Below the pieces are notes generated by a model that worked only from the letters and a program-made list of their open reading frames with translations, was not told where the DNA came from and did not search any database. Source: Treponema sp. UBA4328 (lineage in GTDB: Bacteria > Spirochaetota > Spirochaetia > Treponematales > Treponemataceae). Taken from it: a stretch of 43,244 nt of DNA. Below are positions 8,967 through 17,143 of the stretch, piece after piece. Position 1 is the first letter of the stretch. Each line of letters opens with the position of its first letter. Position numbers and translations under genes: made by a program. The stretch is from assembly GCA_002394465.1 (NCBI GenBank), contig DGTU01000140.1, forward strand, positions 1-43,244, in the 5' to 3' direction.

Positions 8967-9072
8967 ACTTACTTATATTCAGCGTTTTAATTTGACAGCA
9001 GTTCAGTCCTATGTTAATCTTATCGGTAGATTTATATCGTATAATTAATCATATCTGACATAGGAAAAGCCC

Positions 9073-9858
9073 ATGCAATTTTTTGATACTCACGCCCATA
9101 TAGGGCTCATATATGATGACCCTATAGAACAGCTGCGCGTTATTCAGCAGGCTAAACTTGCCGGCGTAACACGCATCGTAAGCATAAATAATTCTCTTCA
9201 TGACTTTAAGAAAGTATACGCAACCCTGAAGTCTGTTCCTGGAATTTATCATGCAGTAGGTGTTGCTCCTGCCGAAGTAACTACTCCCGGCAAGGACTGG
9301 TATAACATCATCGATGAAAGCGTTTCACTTCCGAATGTTGTTGCAATCGGAGAAACCGGCCTGGATTATTACAAGCAGTTTGGTGATAAAAATACTCAGA
9401 TAGAGCTTTTTATTGCCCAGCTTGAACTTGCACAGAAGCATAACCTTCCGGTAATCATTCATAACCGCGATGCAGGAAAAGATATTTTTGACGTTTTGAG
9501 CGAGCGTATTCCTGAAAAAGGTGCGATTTTCCACTGCTACAGTGAAGATGCCGTTTATGCTAAAAAATGTCTCGATGCAGGCCTGAACGTATATTTCTCT
9601 TTTGCAGGAAACCTTACGTACCGCAATGCACGCAACCTTCATGAAACAGTCCTGAATGTTCCGCAGGACAGGATTCTCATTGAAACGGAAAGTCCTTTCA
9701 TGATTCCGGCTGAATACAGGGAACGCAAGCGCACAATGCCTGCATACCTTCCGTCTACTGCAAAATTCCTTGCTGAAATGCTTGAAATTCCTCTCGAGGA
9801 ACTCAGCGTAAAGCTCTGGCAGAACAGCTGCAGGATTTTCAATCTTCCGGAAGCTTAA
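9073..9858 (+). CDS. TatD-family metal-dependent hydrolase with altered motifs
   Basis: A 261-residue TIM-barrel hydrolase of the TatD DNase family. Expected metal-site residues are H7 and H9 (DTHAHI), E94 (GETGLDYY), H130 (IIHNRDA) and H154 (FHCYS). Two signatures depart from the family: the final ETDxP motif is ETESP (E206 in place of the aspartate), and the VGxHPH element is VGVAPAEV. The fold is clear, but activity or substrate may differ from the 3'-5' exonuclease role of TatD. A GGAAAA element precedes the ATG at 9073. The gene is 6 bp upstream of dusB and probably co-transcribed with it; TATAAT at 9040-9045 is a possible -10 box. Confidence 0.85.
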   Translation: MQFFDTHAHIGLIYDDPIEQLRVIQQAKLAGVTRIVSINNSLHDFKKVYATLKSVPGIYHAVGVAPAEVTTPGKDWYNIIDESVSLPNVVAIGETGLDYYKQFGDKNTQIELFIAQLELAQKHNLPVIIHNRDAGKDIFDVLSERIPEKGAIFHCYSEDAVYAKKCLDAGLNVYFSFAGNLTYRNARNLHETVLNVPQDRILIETESPFMIPAEYRERKRTMPAYLPSTAKFLAEMLEIPLEELSVKLWQNSCRIFNLPEA

Positions 9859-9864
9859 ACAATT

Positions 9865-10848
9865 TTGAACCTCTATCATCCTGTAAAAATCGGCTCACTC
9901 TCACTAAGCGGAAATCTCTTTCTGGCTCCTGTTGCAGGATATTCAGACAGGGCTTTCCGTTCAATCTGCAGGGAATGCGGAGCTGATTTTGCATACACTG
10001 AAATGGTCAGCGCAGAAGCCCTGACACGAGGTTCAGAAAAAACTGAAGTCATCATGAGCCGTGCTCCGAATGAGTCAAAATATGCCGTTCAGATTTTCGG
10101 GGGAGTTCCTGAAACAATGGCGAAAGCGGCACGGATGGTACTCGATGAAACTCATGCGGAATGCATCGACATAAACGGAGGCTGTCCTGTTCCGAAAATC
10201 ATTAAGAGCGGAGCTGGAAGTTCGCTTACAAAAGACCCTGACCTGCTTTACAGGATTGTCCATGCCGTAACGGAGGAAGTTGGTTCACAGGTTCCTGTTA
10301 CGGTAAAAATACGTTCCGGATGGGACAGCGAGCATATTACGTTCCTTGACTGCGCAGATGCAGCATTAAAGGCAGGAGCATCTGCAATTACCCTTCATGC
10401 AAGAACAAAAAAGCAGGGATATGAGGGCAAGGCAGACTGGAACAAGCTTGCCGAGCTCGTAAAATTCATTGACGGAAGAATCCCGGTTTTTGGAAGCGGA
10501 GATGCTTTTTCTCCGGAAGATGCAGCGCGAATGCTTGAAACGACAGGCTGCGATGCCGTAATGTTTGCACGCGGTGCAATGGGAAATCCGTTTATATTTA
10601 CAAAGACAAGGGAATTCCTTGAGACGGGAAAATATTCAGAAATCCCTGACCGCATGAGGATTGAATACGGCTTTAAGGAGCTTGACCTCCTGATTGAAGA
10701 CCGCGGTGAAGAGAGTGCCTGCAGGGAAATGCGCAAAAGATTCTGTTCTTACAGCAAGGGAATGGACGGCGGAGCTGCACTCAGAAAACAGATTGTTGCT
10801 GCAGGAACCAGGCAGGATTATCTTTCGATATTTGCTGATAAAATTTAA
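9865..10848 (+). CDS. dusB: tRNA-dihydrouridine synthase, DusB-like
   Basis: A 327-residue FMN-dependent enzyme that reduces uridines to dihydrouridine in tRNA. It starts with TTG at 9865, preceded by GGAAGC at 9849-9854. The N-terminal LAPVAGYSDRAFR and the catalytic motif DINGGCPVPKI with C107 are characteristic, as is the FMN/tRNA-binding HARTKKQGYEGKADW segment. The C-terminal third is the helical tRNA-binding domain, and total length is normal. It probably forms an operon with the TatD-like gene 6 bp upstream. DusB is preferred over other Dus types because of the overall sequence pattern, but the subtype is not certain. Confidence 0.88.
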   Translation: MNLYHPVKIGSLSLSGNLFLAPVAGYSDRAFRSICRECGADFAYTEMVSAEALTRGSEKTEVIMSRAPNESKYAVQIFGGVPETMAKAARMVLDETHAECIDINGGCPVPKIIKSGAGSSLTKDPDLLYRIVHAVTEEVGSQVPVTVKIRSGWDSEHITFLDCADAALKAGASAITLHARTKKQGYEGKADWNKLAELVKFIDGRIPVFGSGDAFSPEDAARMLETTGCDAVMFARGAMGNPFIFTKTREFLETGKYSEIPDRMRIEYGFKELDLLIEDRGEESACREMRKRFCSYSKGMDGGAALRKQIVAAGTRQDYLSIFADKI

Positions 10849-10867
10849 AAAATCACTTTATTTGAGT

Positions 10868-10903
10868 TTTACCTTGAATTGAATTTGATATAAAATATAC
10901 TTT
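10868..10903 (+). promoter_or_regulatory. Promoter with -10 box 7 nt before the start at 10904
   Basis: TTTACC (10868-10873), a 17-bp spacer and TAAAAT (10891-10896), then 7 nt to the ATG at 10904. No Shine-Dalgarno is visible, which fits the leaderless pattern seen elsewhere in the window. Confidence 0.45.
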
Positions 10904-12484
10904 ATGGGGTTTTTAAAAGTTCTTACGGAGTTTTTTGAATCCATCTTCAAAGGATCTTCTCCGGAATACGCAAAAAAACAGGAACTCAAGCGCTGCGAAG
11001 CTGAACTTAAGCTGATAGAGCCGGCTATTTATAAAAATAACATGATCCTGCCGAATTTTGCCGAACTTTTCAGAATCATGTATGAAAACACCCGCGTACT
11101 GTATACCCTTCTTTCTTCTACAATCTGCTCGGGTGATACCCTTCATAACAAAAAATATGAAGAAGCACTCCTTGAAACAGGTTTTTCTCCGCAGGGACAG
11201 GAACTTCTTGAAAAACTTTCCGTTGAAAACCGCAAGAATGAAGTAATGTCTTCAGACCTGACCATGAACAAGGTCCTTGAAGCACAGAAAAAAGAGTTCG
11301 GGAAAATACTTAAGGAAGTTGATTCAGACGAATTCAGGAAGATCGATACCGTGATTGCCGGAATCCGCCAGCTTTATGACCTGTGCTGCTTTGACTTTGT
11401 AGAAATGATACAGCTGTTTGATCCTGACTACAGCGGAAAGGATTTTTCATATAAGCCTTCATATCAGCAGATTCTTCTTGAAACGGCAGGAAGCCTGCTC
11501 CAGGATTATTATTACATTACCGCAACTTTCAAGGTAAACACTTCCATCGGCCGTGCGCTTACGGCAATCAGCCAGATCAGGCACGGTTATGAAGATGAGC
11601 AGGCTTCCCGTAAAATTCTGGATGCGCTGAAAAAGGTAAATACAATTCATACGAAATTCCTTAAGCCGGAACTGATACGCAAATTCATCATACTCTGGAA
11701 AAAAGACAGTTCATTCGAGATTAAGCATAATACATACAGTTCAGATGCAAGCAAATCATATGCGGCAGTTCTGCAGACAAGGTTCAGTTCGGATGAAAAC
11801 CGTGTAAAAATGGAAATAAAGGACAGAAACGTTGCAGTTGAACAGCAGAAACTTTTTGGCGGAGAACCTCTTGAAGAAGTTCATGGTTTCAACGCAGAAA
11901 CAAACAATATTCTCCGTACGAGCACGTCATATTCATTTTCGCTTATAACTCCGATGCAGATACTTAAAACTTTTATTGTGAGGTTTTTTACGCCGCAGGT
12001 TCAGTCGCTTCTGGAAGACATCGTAATTGAAGGGTTTTTCAACAATTCAACCCTTAAATCAGATTTTTCATCAAGGTTATTTACTGCAAAGGATTTTGCC
12101 GGAGACCTTGAGGCCTTTGAAAAATCTTTTGATCGCGGCGGAGACAACGACGTTGCCCTGATAAAAGGCTACATTGAAGACAGTCATAAAGATGCAGATT
12201 TTATACGCAAACTTTCTGCCATGGTTGAAAACATAAACAAACAGGCCATGGCAATCATTCAGAATCAGGTTACGGGCTTCAGGGATCTGTACTTAAGGGT
12301 ATCAGAGATGCTCGTTGATTCAAAAAAATCAAAGTCGGATCTTATCGTAAACATAAAGGTTTTGTTGTCATCTTCGCGAAACAGGGATGCAACTCAGTTT
12401 CTGGAACAGACAATCCCGCTGTGGCCTACATTCTTTGAAATTATGAAGAATTATGCTATCATCGGGGAGATAGATAAAAAGTAG
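10904..12484 (+). CDS. Conserved spirochaete protein of unknown function (DUF5312-like)
   Basis: I do not recognise a function. The 526-residue protein lacks a signal peptide and clear membrane segments, and looks helical and cytoplasmic, with many charged residues. It starts with a short hydrophobic, aromatic stretch (MGFLKVLTEFFESIFKG) that could be an amphipathic membrane-associating helix. It resembles the large spirochaete-only proteins annotated as DUF5312, but I cannot confirm that without a search. It is the first gene of a five-gene run with a GAF-GGDEF cyclase (11 bp downstream), a rhomboid protease and two exported proteins, so a role in signalling or envelope control is possible. 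Confidence 0.75.
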   Translation: MGFLKVLTEFFESIFKGSSPEYAKKQELKRCEAELKLIEPAIYKNNMILPNFAELFRIMYENTRVLYTLLSSTICSGDTLHNKKYEEALLETGFSPQGQELLEKLSVENRKNEVMSSDLTMNKVLEAQKKEFGKILKEVDSDEFRKIDTVIAGIRQLYDLCCFDFVEMIQLFDPDYSGKDFSYKPSYQQILLETAGSLLQDYYYITATFKVNTSIGRALTAISQIRHGYEDEQASRKILDALKKVNTIHTKFLKPELIRKFIILWKKDSSFEIKHNTYSSDASKSYAAVLQTRFSSDENRVKMEIKDRNVAVEQQKLFGGEPLEEVHGFNAETNNILRTSTSYSFSLITPMQILKTFIVRFFTPQVQSLLEDIVIEGFFNNSTLKSDFSSRLFTAKDFAGDLEAFEKSFDRGGDNDVALIKGYIEDSHKDADFIRKLSAMVENINKQAMAIIQNQVTGFRDLYLRVSEMLVDSKKSKSDLIVNIKVLLSSSRNRDATQFLEQTIPLWPTFFEIMKNYAIIGEIDKK

Positions 12485-12495
12485 AGGGGATTAGA

Positions 12496-13596
12496 ATGAC
12501 ATCAGCAAATGACGGGGATGCGTATGAGGCAGTAGTTGCCCAGTACGAAAAGAAGATTTATGACCTTCAGCAGTTACTTGAAATTTCGCGTTCCCTGTGT
12601 TCAACAATAGAGTTTTCAACACTGATAGAATCCATTCTCTATACGTGCATGGGACAGTTCCGTGTTCTTGGAGCAGGACTTTTTGTTCTTGAAGCTCTCG
12701 ATGCCGATGAATTTGCCCTCGGTTCAAACTACAACGGAATTGACCTTGATTATCAGGTTCAGTACCGGATTCCCGTAAACCATCCGGTAGTTTCTGTCTT
12801 AAGTTCCTCAAATAAGGTATTTACGCTCGATGAGCTTCTCTCAGAAGTTCCGCAGGGAACCGACATGAGGATGATAGAAAGCCTCAAGCCGTCGCTCATC
12901 GTTCCGCTTCTTCAGAAAAATCTCCTTGACGGAATTCTCGTGTTTGGAGAAAGAATTACCCTTGATGATGAAAGCGGATACAGTTCATACGAAAAGGAAC
13001 AGATTCTTTCGATTGCATCCCTCGGTGCAATTGCAATAAACAACGCTGCCCTGCTTGAACGTTCTTCAACGGATATGATGACTCACCTCAAGCTCAAGTA
13101 TTTCTTTTACAATGTTCTTGCAGATAAACTTGATTCGTCACTTGCACAGGGCAATCCGCTTTCGGTAATAATGTTCGACATTGATTTCTTCAAGAGGTTC
13201 AATGATACATACGGACATGCCTGCGGAGACTATGTTCTGATAACCGTTGCAAAAATCATCAAGTCATGTATCCGTGAACAGGATCTTGCCGCCCGCTACG
13301 GTGGAGAAGAATTTACGGTTCTCCTGAATAATACTGACCGTGAAGATGCAATGACGGTTGCCGACAGAATCCGCAGCAAGGTCGAGCAGTTTGATTTCTG
13401 TTATGAAAACCAGCACGTAAAGGTAACAATTTCAATAGGTGTTGCCGTTTTCAATTCGGAATCAAATCCTATATCATCTCCAAAGGAAATTGTTGATCAG
13501 GCAGATAAAGCCCTCTATGTTTCAAAGCGTAACGGCAGGAACAGGGTAACGTTTGCCGATCAGAAAATCGTTGCAGAAGTAGCCCTGGAAAAATGA
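12496..13596 (+). CDS. GAF-GGDEF diguanylate cyclase
   Basis: A 366-residue cytoplasmic protein that should make cyclic di-GMP. A short coiled coil (residues 10-35) precedes a GAF-like sensor domain (about 35-185) and a C-terminal GGDEF domain (about 200-355). The active-site loop is GGEEF (269-273), preceded at the usual five-residue spacing by the inhibitory-site motif RxxD (R260, D263). The substrate-side motifs FDIDFFKRFND and YGHxxGD are intact. The ligand of the GAF domain is unknown. A GAGG Shine-Dalgarno precedes the ATG. Its last codons overlap the rhomboid gene by 4 bp (ATGA), so the two are translationally coupled. Confidence 0.92.
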   Translation: MTSANDGDAYEAVVAQYEKKIYDLQQLLEISRSLCSTIEFSTLIESILYTCMGQFRVLGAGLFVLEALDADEFALGSNYNGIDLDYQVQYRIPVNHPVVSVLSSSNKVFTLDELLSEVPQGTDMRMIESLKPSLIVPLLQKNLLDGILVFGERITLDDESGYSSYEKEQILSIASLGAIAINNAALLERSSTDMMTHLKLKYFFYNVLADKLDSSLAQGNPLSVIMFDIDFFKRFNDTYGHACGDYVLITVAKIIKSCIREQDLAARYGGEEFTVLLNNTDREDAMTVADRIRSKVEQFDFCYENQHVKVTISIGVAVFNSESNPISSPKEIVDQADKALYVSKRNGRNRVTFADQKIVAEVALEK

Positions 13597-14267
13597 GATT
13601 AAAGTCACTTATAAGAACACCGTTCAGATACACATATTTTAAGGCGACCCTGATAATTATTGCCGTAAATGCACTTGCTTATTTTCTGTGTAATTTTACC
13701 GGCCTCAGGTATTTAGGTTATGGAAATCAGTTTATTTCATATTCATACACTGATTTGACCTTCGGACTGAATGTATGGGGATTTGTCGGACAGCACATGT
13801 TCTGGCAGCCGCTTACGTACATGTTCATGCACGAGAATTTCCAGCACATACTTTTCAACATGATAGGTCTTTTTTTCTTCGGAATGACGGTTGAACGCGC
13901 CCTTGGATCAAAAGAATTCCTGCTGATGTATTTCTTTATAGGTATTTTTTCAGGACTCTTCTCTCTTTTGGTTTATTATCTAACCGGTAGTTATTATTCA
14001 GTTCTTGTTGGTGCAAGCGGAGCAATTTACGGTCTCCTGCTGACTTATGCCGTAATTTTCCCGCATTCGCGCATTTTTATCTGGGGAATTATTCCAGTTC
14101 CGGCACCGCTTCTTGTCCTCATTTATGCAGGAATTGAATTCTTCAGTCAGTTTACTTCATTTGACAATGTTTCGCACATGACCCATCTTGCCGGTTTTGC
14201 CTTTGCGTTCATTTATATCGTTGTCCGTATGGGCGTGAATCCCTTTAAGGTCTGGTTCAACAGATGA
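13593..14267 (+). CDS. Rhomboid-family intramembrane serine protease
   Basis: A 224-residue polytopic membrane protein with six predicted helices. The catalytic serine is S142 in GASGAIYG and the catalytic histidine is H198 in HMTHLAG. H85 and N89 in HILFN (after FMHENFQ) supply the oxyanion-side residues. Rhomboids cut membrane-anchored proteins within the bilayer. The gene overlaps both the GGDEF gene upstream and the exported-protein gene downstream by ATGA, so all three should be made together. The downstream exported protein could be a substrate or partner, but that is only suggested by position. Confidence 0.92.
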   Translation: MRLKSLIRTPFRYTYFKATLIIIAVNALAYFLCNFTGLRYLGYGNQFISYSYTDLTFGLNVWGFVGQHMFWQPLTYMFMHENFQHILFNMIGLFFFGMTVERALGSKEFLLMYFFIGIFSGLFSLLVYYLTGSYYSVLVGASGAIYGLLLTYAVIFPHSRIFIWGIIPVPAPLLVLIYAGIEFFSQFTSFDNVSHMTHLAGFAFAFIYIVVRMGVNPFKVWFNR

Positions 14268-14965
14268 AAAAAATCGTGGCTGCGCTTCTCTGCGGCCTTT
14301 TGAGCGTATTCGGTTTTTCTCAGAAAACATATCAGGATACAACGATAAGGGTTTCACTGTGGGCACAGCTTGATGCATATCCGGGACTTTTTGATACTGA
14401 TACCGGAGATTCAAGTAAAACAGAAGAAGATTCTAAATACCTTGTTCCGGTTGCACAGCTGCGGAAAATTGCTCCTTTTATTATTTCCGGAATGGTCTAT
14501 GGGTGGACGTTTGAATATACGCCCTATGACAAGGCCCGCGCCGTGGACGAATATTTTGCCTTTGAACCGATAAATGAGCTTTCTGAGGAAGAAAAAAAAC
14601 AGATCCGTTATACAAAGCCATGGCTCACGGAATCAAGGCTTTCCTGCTGGGCTGAATACGACAGGACAATACCCCAGAAGTATAATCTTGAAGTGTGGAA
14701 CTCTGTAACTAACCCTAAAATACGTGGTTTAGGATATGCAAGGCTTTCTGAGGGATTCGACGGAATACGGAAAGCATGTGGGGATGCCATGAAAAATGCG
14801 GTGCGTGAGCACTGGCGTCAGCTGGTTAAGAACAAACCAAAGGAAATTGACGGCAGGCTCCTGCTTTGTGAACCCCCGATGATCGGAATAGATGCCGGCC
14901 GTTACAAGGTTACACTTGATTTTTTCATGGAATCGGATAGAATTATAGAATATAAAACGTTCTGA
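14264..14965 (+). CDS. Exported protein of unknown function
   Basis: A 233-residue protein with a clear signal peptide (MKKIVAALLCGLLSVFGFSQ, cleavage near residue 19). There is no lipobox, so it should be periplasmic or secreted. The mature part is mixed alpha/beta, rich in aromatic and charged residues, with no motif I recognise; a helix near 165-195 carries a run of basic residues. It is read from an ATGA overlap with the rhomboid gene and followed 20 bp later by another exported protein. It is probably a spirochaete-restricted envelope protein. Confidence 0.8.
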   Translation: MKKIVAALLCGLLSVFGFSQKTYQDTTIRVSLWAQLDAYPGLFDTDTGDSSKTEEDSKYLVPVAQLRKIAPFIISGMVYGWTFEYTPYDKARAVDEYFAFEPINELSEEEKKQIRYTKPWLTESRLSCWAEYDRTIPQKYNLEVWNSVTNPKIRGLGYARLSEGFDGIRKACGDAMKNAVREHWRQLVKNKPKEIDGRLLLCEPPMIGIDAGRYKVTLDFFMESDRIIEYKTF

Positions 14966-14985
14966 AAGAATTTCGGAGGAACACT

Positions 14986-15399
14986 ATGAAAAGACTTTTA
15001 GCTGTTGTTGCAGCAGTATTCTGTTTTATGGGCGCAGTTTTCGCTGATGAAACAAGCGACGCTTTTGACATCATTAAGCCGGAGCCATCAAAAGAAACTG
15101 TAAAAATCGTTCCGGAGAATCAGTATCCTGAACTTCACCCGACTTCAAAAGCAAGCTGCCAGGTATATCTGGAATACACACCTTTGACAAATGAGGTTCA
15201 TATCTACTATACATGTAATATGGCTGCCTATGATCAGGGCGAAGCTATGAATACCGTTATGGCTATCCTTAAGGATTTCCAGAAAGAAAACGGATATTAC
15301 AGCTACAGATATATGAGAAAAGATTCTGTAAAATACTTCAGGGATGAAGCCAATATCAAAAAGGCAACTTATTCATCTTACCTGGTATTCTCTCGCTGA
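14986..15399 (+). CDS. Small exported protein of unknown function
   Basis: A 137-residue protein with a standard signal peptide (about residues 1-21, ending at VFA). The mature domain of about 115 residues is rich in Tyr, with one segment (QVYLEYTPLTNEVHIYYT) that reads as a beta hairpin, and a helix near 85-100. The Shine-Dalgarno is strong (GGAGG, 6 nt before ATG), so it may be made in larger amounts than its neighbours. It is the last gene before a terminator. No family is recognised. Confidence 0.8.
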   Translation: MKRLLAVVAAVFCFMGAVFADETSDAFDIIKPEPSKETVKIVPENQYPELHPTSKASCQVYLEYTPLTNEVHIYYTCNMAAYDQGEAMNTVMAILKDFQKENGYYSYRYMRKDSVKYFRDEANIKKATYSSYLVFSR

Positions 15400-15420
15400 T
15401 AAAAAATCAGGAATTATTGC

Positions 15421-15454
15421 GAGCCAGTTCATGAGAGCTGGCTCAACTTTTTTA
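15421..15454 (+). terminator. Rho-independent terminator
   Basis: GAGCCAGTTC (15421-15430), an ATGA loop and GAGCTGGCTC (15435-15444) form a 10-bp stem with one G-U pair, followed by a T run. It ends the operon that starts at 10904. Confidence 0.9.
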
Positions 15455-15515
15455 TAATAAACACATAAATCATTCCGGACTTGTTTTGTTCAGAGTGACA
15501 GACAAAGAGAAAAAA

Positions 15516-17072
15516 ATGGACACGCAGAACATTATTAAAAATCTTCACCCGCTTGAAATTAAAGTTCTTCTTAATTACACGACAAAAGATGAATTGACTT
15601 CAGAAAAGCTTCAGAAAGAGCTTGAATACAAGGAAGGCCACGCAAACCAGGCATTCAGCTGGCTCGGCGGAAAGGAACTTCTTTCAGTTGTAAGCAAGAC
15701 ACCACACACATTCTATGAAATCACTGACCTGGGCCGCTCTTATGCAAAGGACGGAATCCCTGAACTCAGAATCATCAACTTTGTAAAGGAAAACGGCGCA
15801 AAACTTTTGCCGGAAATTGCTGCAGGAATCGGACTTGAACAGAAGGATGTAGGTTCTGCTTTCGGTCAGCTTTCAAAGGCCGGCGTCCTCAAGATGAACG
15901 CAGAGAAAAAAGCCGAATACACAGGTGCAGACATTCCTGCAAACATCAAAATCGCATCAGAACTGTTTGAGCGTGCAGTAAAGGCTGATAACGGACAGAT
16001 TGACAATGCTTCGCTTAATGCTGATGAGCAGGCTGCAATTTCAAATTATGCAAAAAAACGCGGTGCTGCAGATTCTCCATTCAAAATCATTGAACGCGAA
16101 ACCGTTGTATATAAACTTACAAAAGATTCTGCAGAAGTAGTTGCAGCTCTCAAAAAAGCCGGAATTACGGGCAATGAAATCGGAGAACTTACTCCGAAAA
16201 TGCTCGCTTCAGGCGAATGGAAAAACGGAACTTTCCGCGGTTACAATATCGCAATTCCTCCGGCACGAATTATTCCTGGCCGCACAAATCCTTATGTTCA
16301 GTTCCTTGAGCATGTTAAGGACAAACTCTGCTCGCTTGGTTTCCAGGAGTTCGACGGACCTCTCGTAGAGACAGAATTCTGGAATGGTGACGCACTCTTT
16401 ATGCCACAGTTCCATGCAGCCCGAGATATTCACGATGTTTATCGAATCAAAAACCCGACTCACGCAAAAGAAATCGAAGAGCCGTGGCTTTCAAATGTAG
16501 CAAATACACATAAAAACGGCGGAAACACAGGAAGCCGCGGATGGAACTATAACTTTGACCACGAGTTCACACGCCGCCTGGTTCTCCGCTCGCAGGGAAC
16601 GGTTCTTTCAGCTCATCAGCTTCACAAGGCTGAGATTCCGGGAAAATACTTCGGTATTGCCCGCTGTTTCCGCTACGACAAAGTAGACGCAACACACCTG
16701 AGTGACTTCTATCAGACAGAGGGAATTGTTCTTGGTGACGATGTAAACCTTCGTACTCTGCTCGGCTTCCTTGAGATGTTTGCAAAGGAAATCGCAGGTG
16801 CAACAGAAGTTAAATATGTACCGGGCTACTTCCCGTTCACGGAGCCGTCTGTCGAAGTTCATATCAAGCATCCTGTTCTGGGCTGGTTTGAGCTTGGTGG
16901 AGCCGGAATCTTCCGTCCAGAAGTTACGAAATCAATGGGAGTTGATGTTCCGGTACTTGCATGGGGTATGGGTATCGACCGAATGGCGCTCATGGCACTG
17001 GGATTGAACGACCTCCGCGAACTGTTCAGTGAGAACATTGAAGAAGTTCGATTGCGAAAAGCTAAGTTCTAG
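15516..17072 (+). CDS. pheS: Phenylalanyl-tRNA synthetase alpha subunit, archaeal type
   Basis: A 518-residue class II synthetase subunit that charges tRNA-Phe. It is much longer than the usual bacterial alpha subunit (about 330-350) because of an N-terminal winged-helix region (about 1-190), as in archaeal and eukaryotic enzymes. The class II core includes FRYDKVDATHLSDFYQTEG (motif 2) and GAGIFRPEV with AWGMGIDRMAL (motif 3). Spirochaetes are known to carry archaeal-type PheRS. The ATG at 15516 follows AAAGAGA; the longer TTG-initiated frame from 15486 is less likely. The beta subunit gene is not adjacent and not in the window. Confidence 0.95.
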   Translation: MDTQNIIKNLHPLEIKVLLNYTTKDELTSEKLQKELEYKEGHANQAFSWLGGKELLSVVSKTPHTFYEITDLGRSYAKDGIPELRIINFVKENGAKLLPEIAAGIGLEQKDVGSAFGQLSKAGVLKMNAEKKAEYTGADIPANIKIASELFERAVKADNGQIDNASLNADEQAAISNYAKKRGAADSPFKIIERETVVYKLTKDSAEVVAALKKAGITGNEIGELTPKMLASGEWKNGTFRGYNIAIPPARIIPGRTNPYVQFLEHVKDKLCSLGFQEFDGPLVETEFWNGDALFMPQFHAARDIHDVYRIKNPTHAKEIEEPWLSNVANTHKNGGNTGSRGWNYNFDHEFTRRLVLRSQGTVLSAHQLHKAEIPGKYFGIARCFRYDKVDATHLSDFYQTEGIVLGDDVNLRTLLGFLEMFAKEIAGATEVKYVPGYFPFTEPSVEVHIKHPVLGWFELGGAGIFRPEVTKSMGVDVPVLAWGMGIDRMALMALGLNDLRELFSENIEEVRLRKAKF

Positions 17073-17076
17073 AAAT

Positions 17077-17114
17077 AAAAAAAAGCCGTTTTCTTCTGAA
17101 AGCGGCTTTTTTTT
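17077..17114. terminator. Bidirectional rho-independent terminator
   Basis: A run of A (17077-17084), GCCGTTTTC, a TTCT loop, GAAAGCGGC, then a run of T (17107-17114). The stem has one G-U pair and the flanking A and T runs extend it. It serves pheS on the plus strand and the chemoreceptor on the minus strand. Confidence 0.92.
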
Positions 17115-17143
17115 GTCGTTGCCGGTTTTTACCTGGCATTTTT

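Noticed and set aside
8992..8997. TTGACA on the plus strand as the -35 box for the TatD-like gene.
   Set aside because: The hexamer 17 bp downstream (TAATCT) is a poor -10 box, and the better TATAAT at 9040 is too far away to pair with it.
9018..9025. ACCGATAA on the minus strand as a sigma-28 promoter for the M23/bactofilin operon.
   Set aside because: No TAAA element at the right distance, and a better TTGACA promoter lies nearer the gene.
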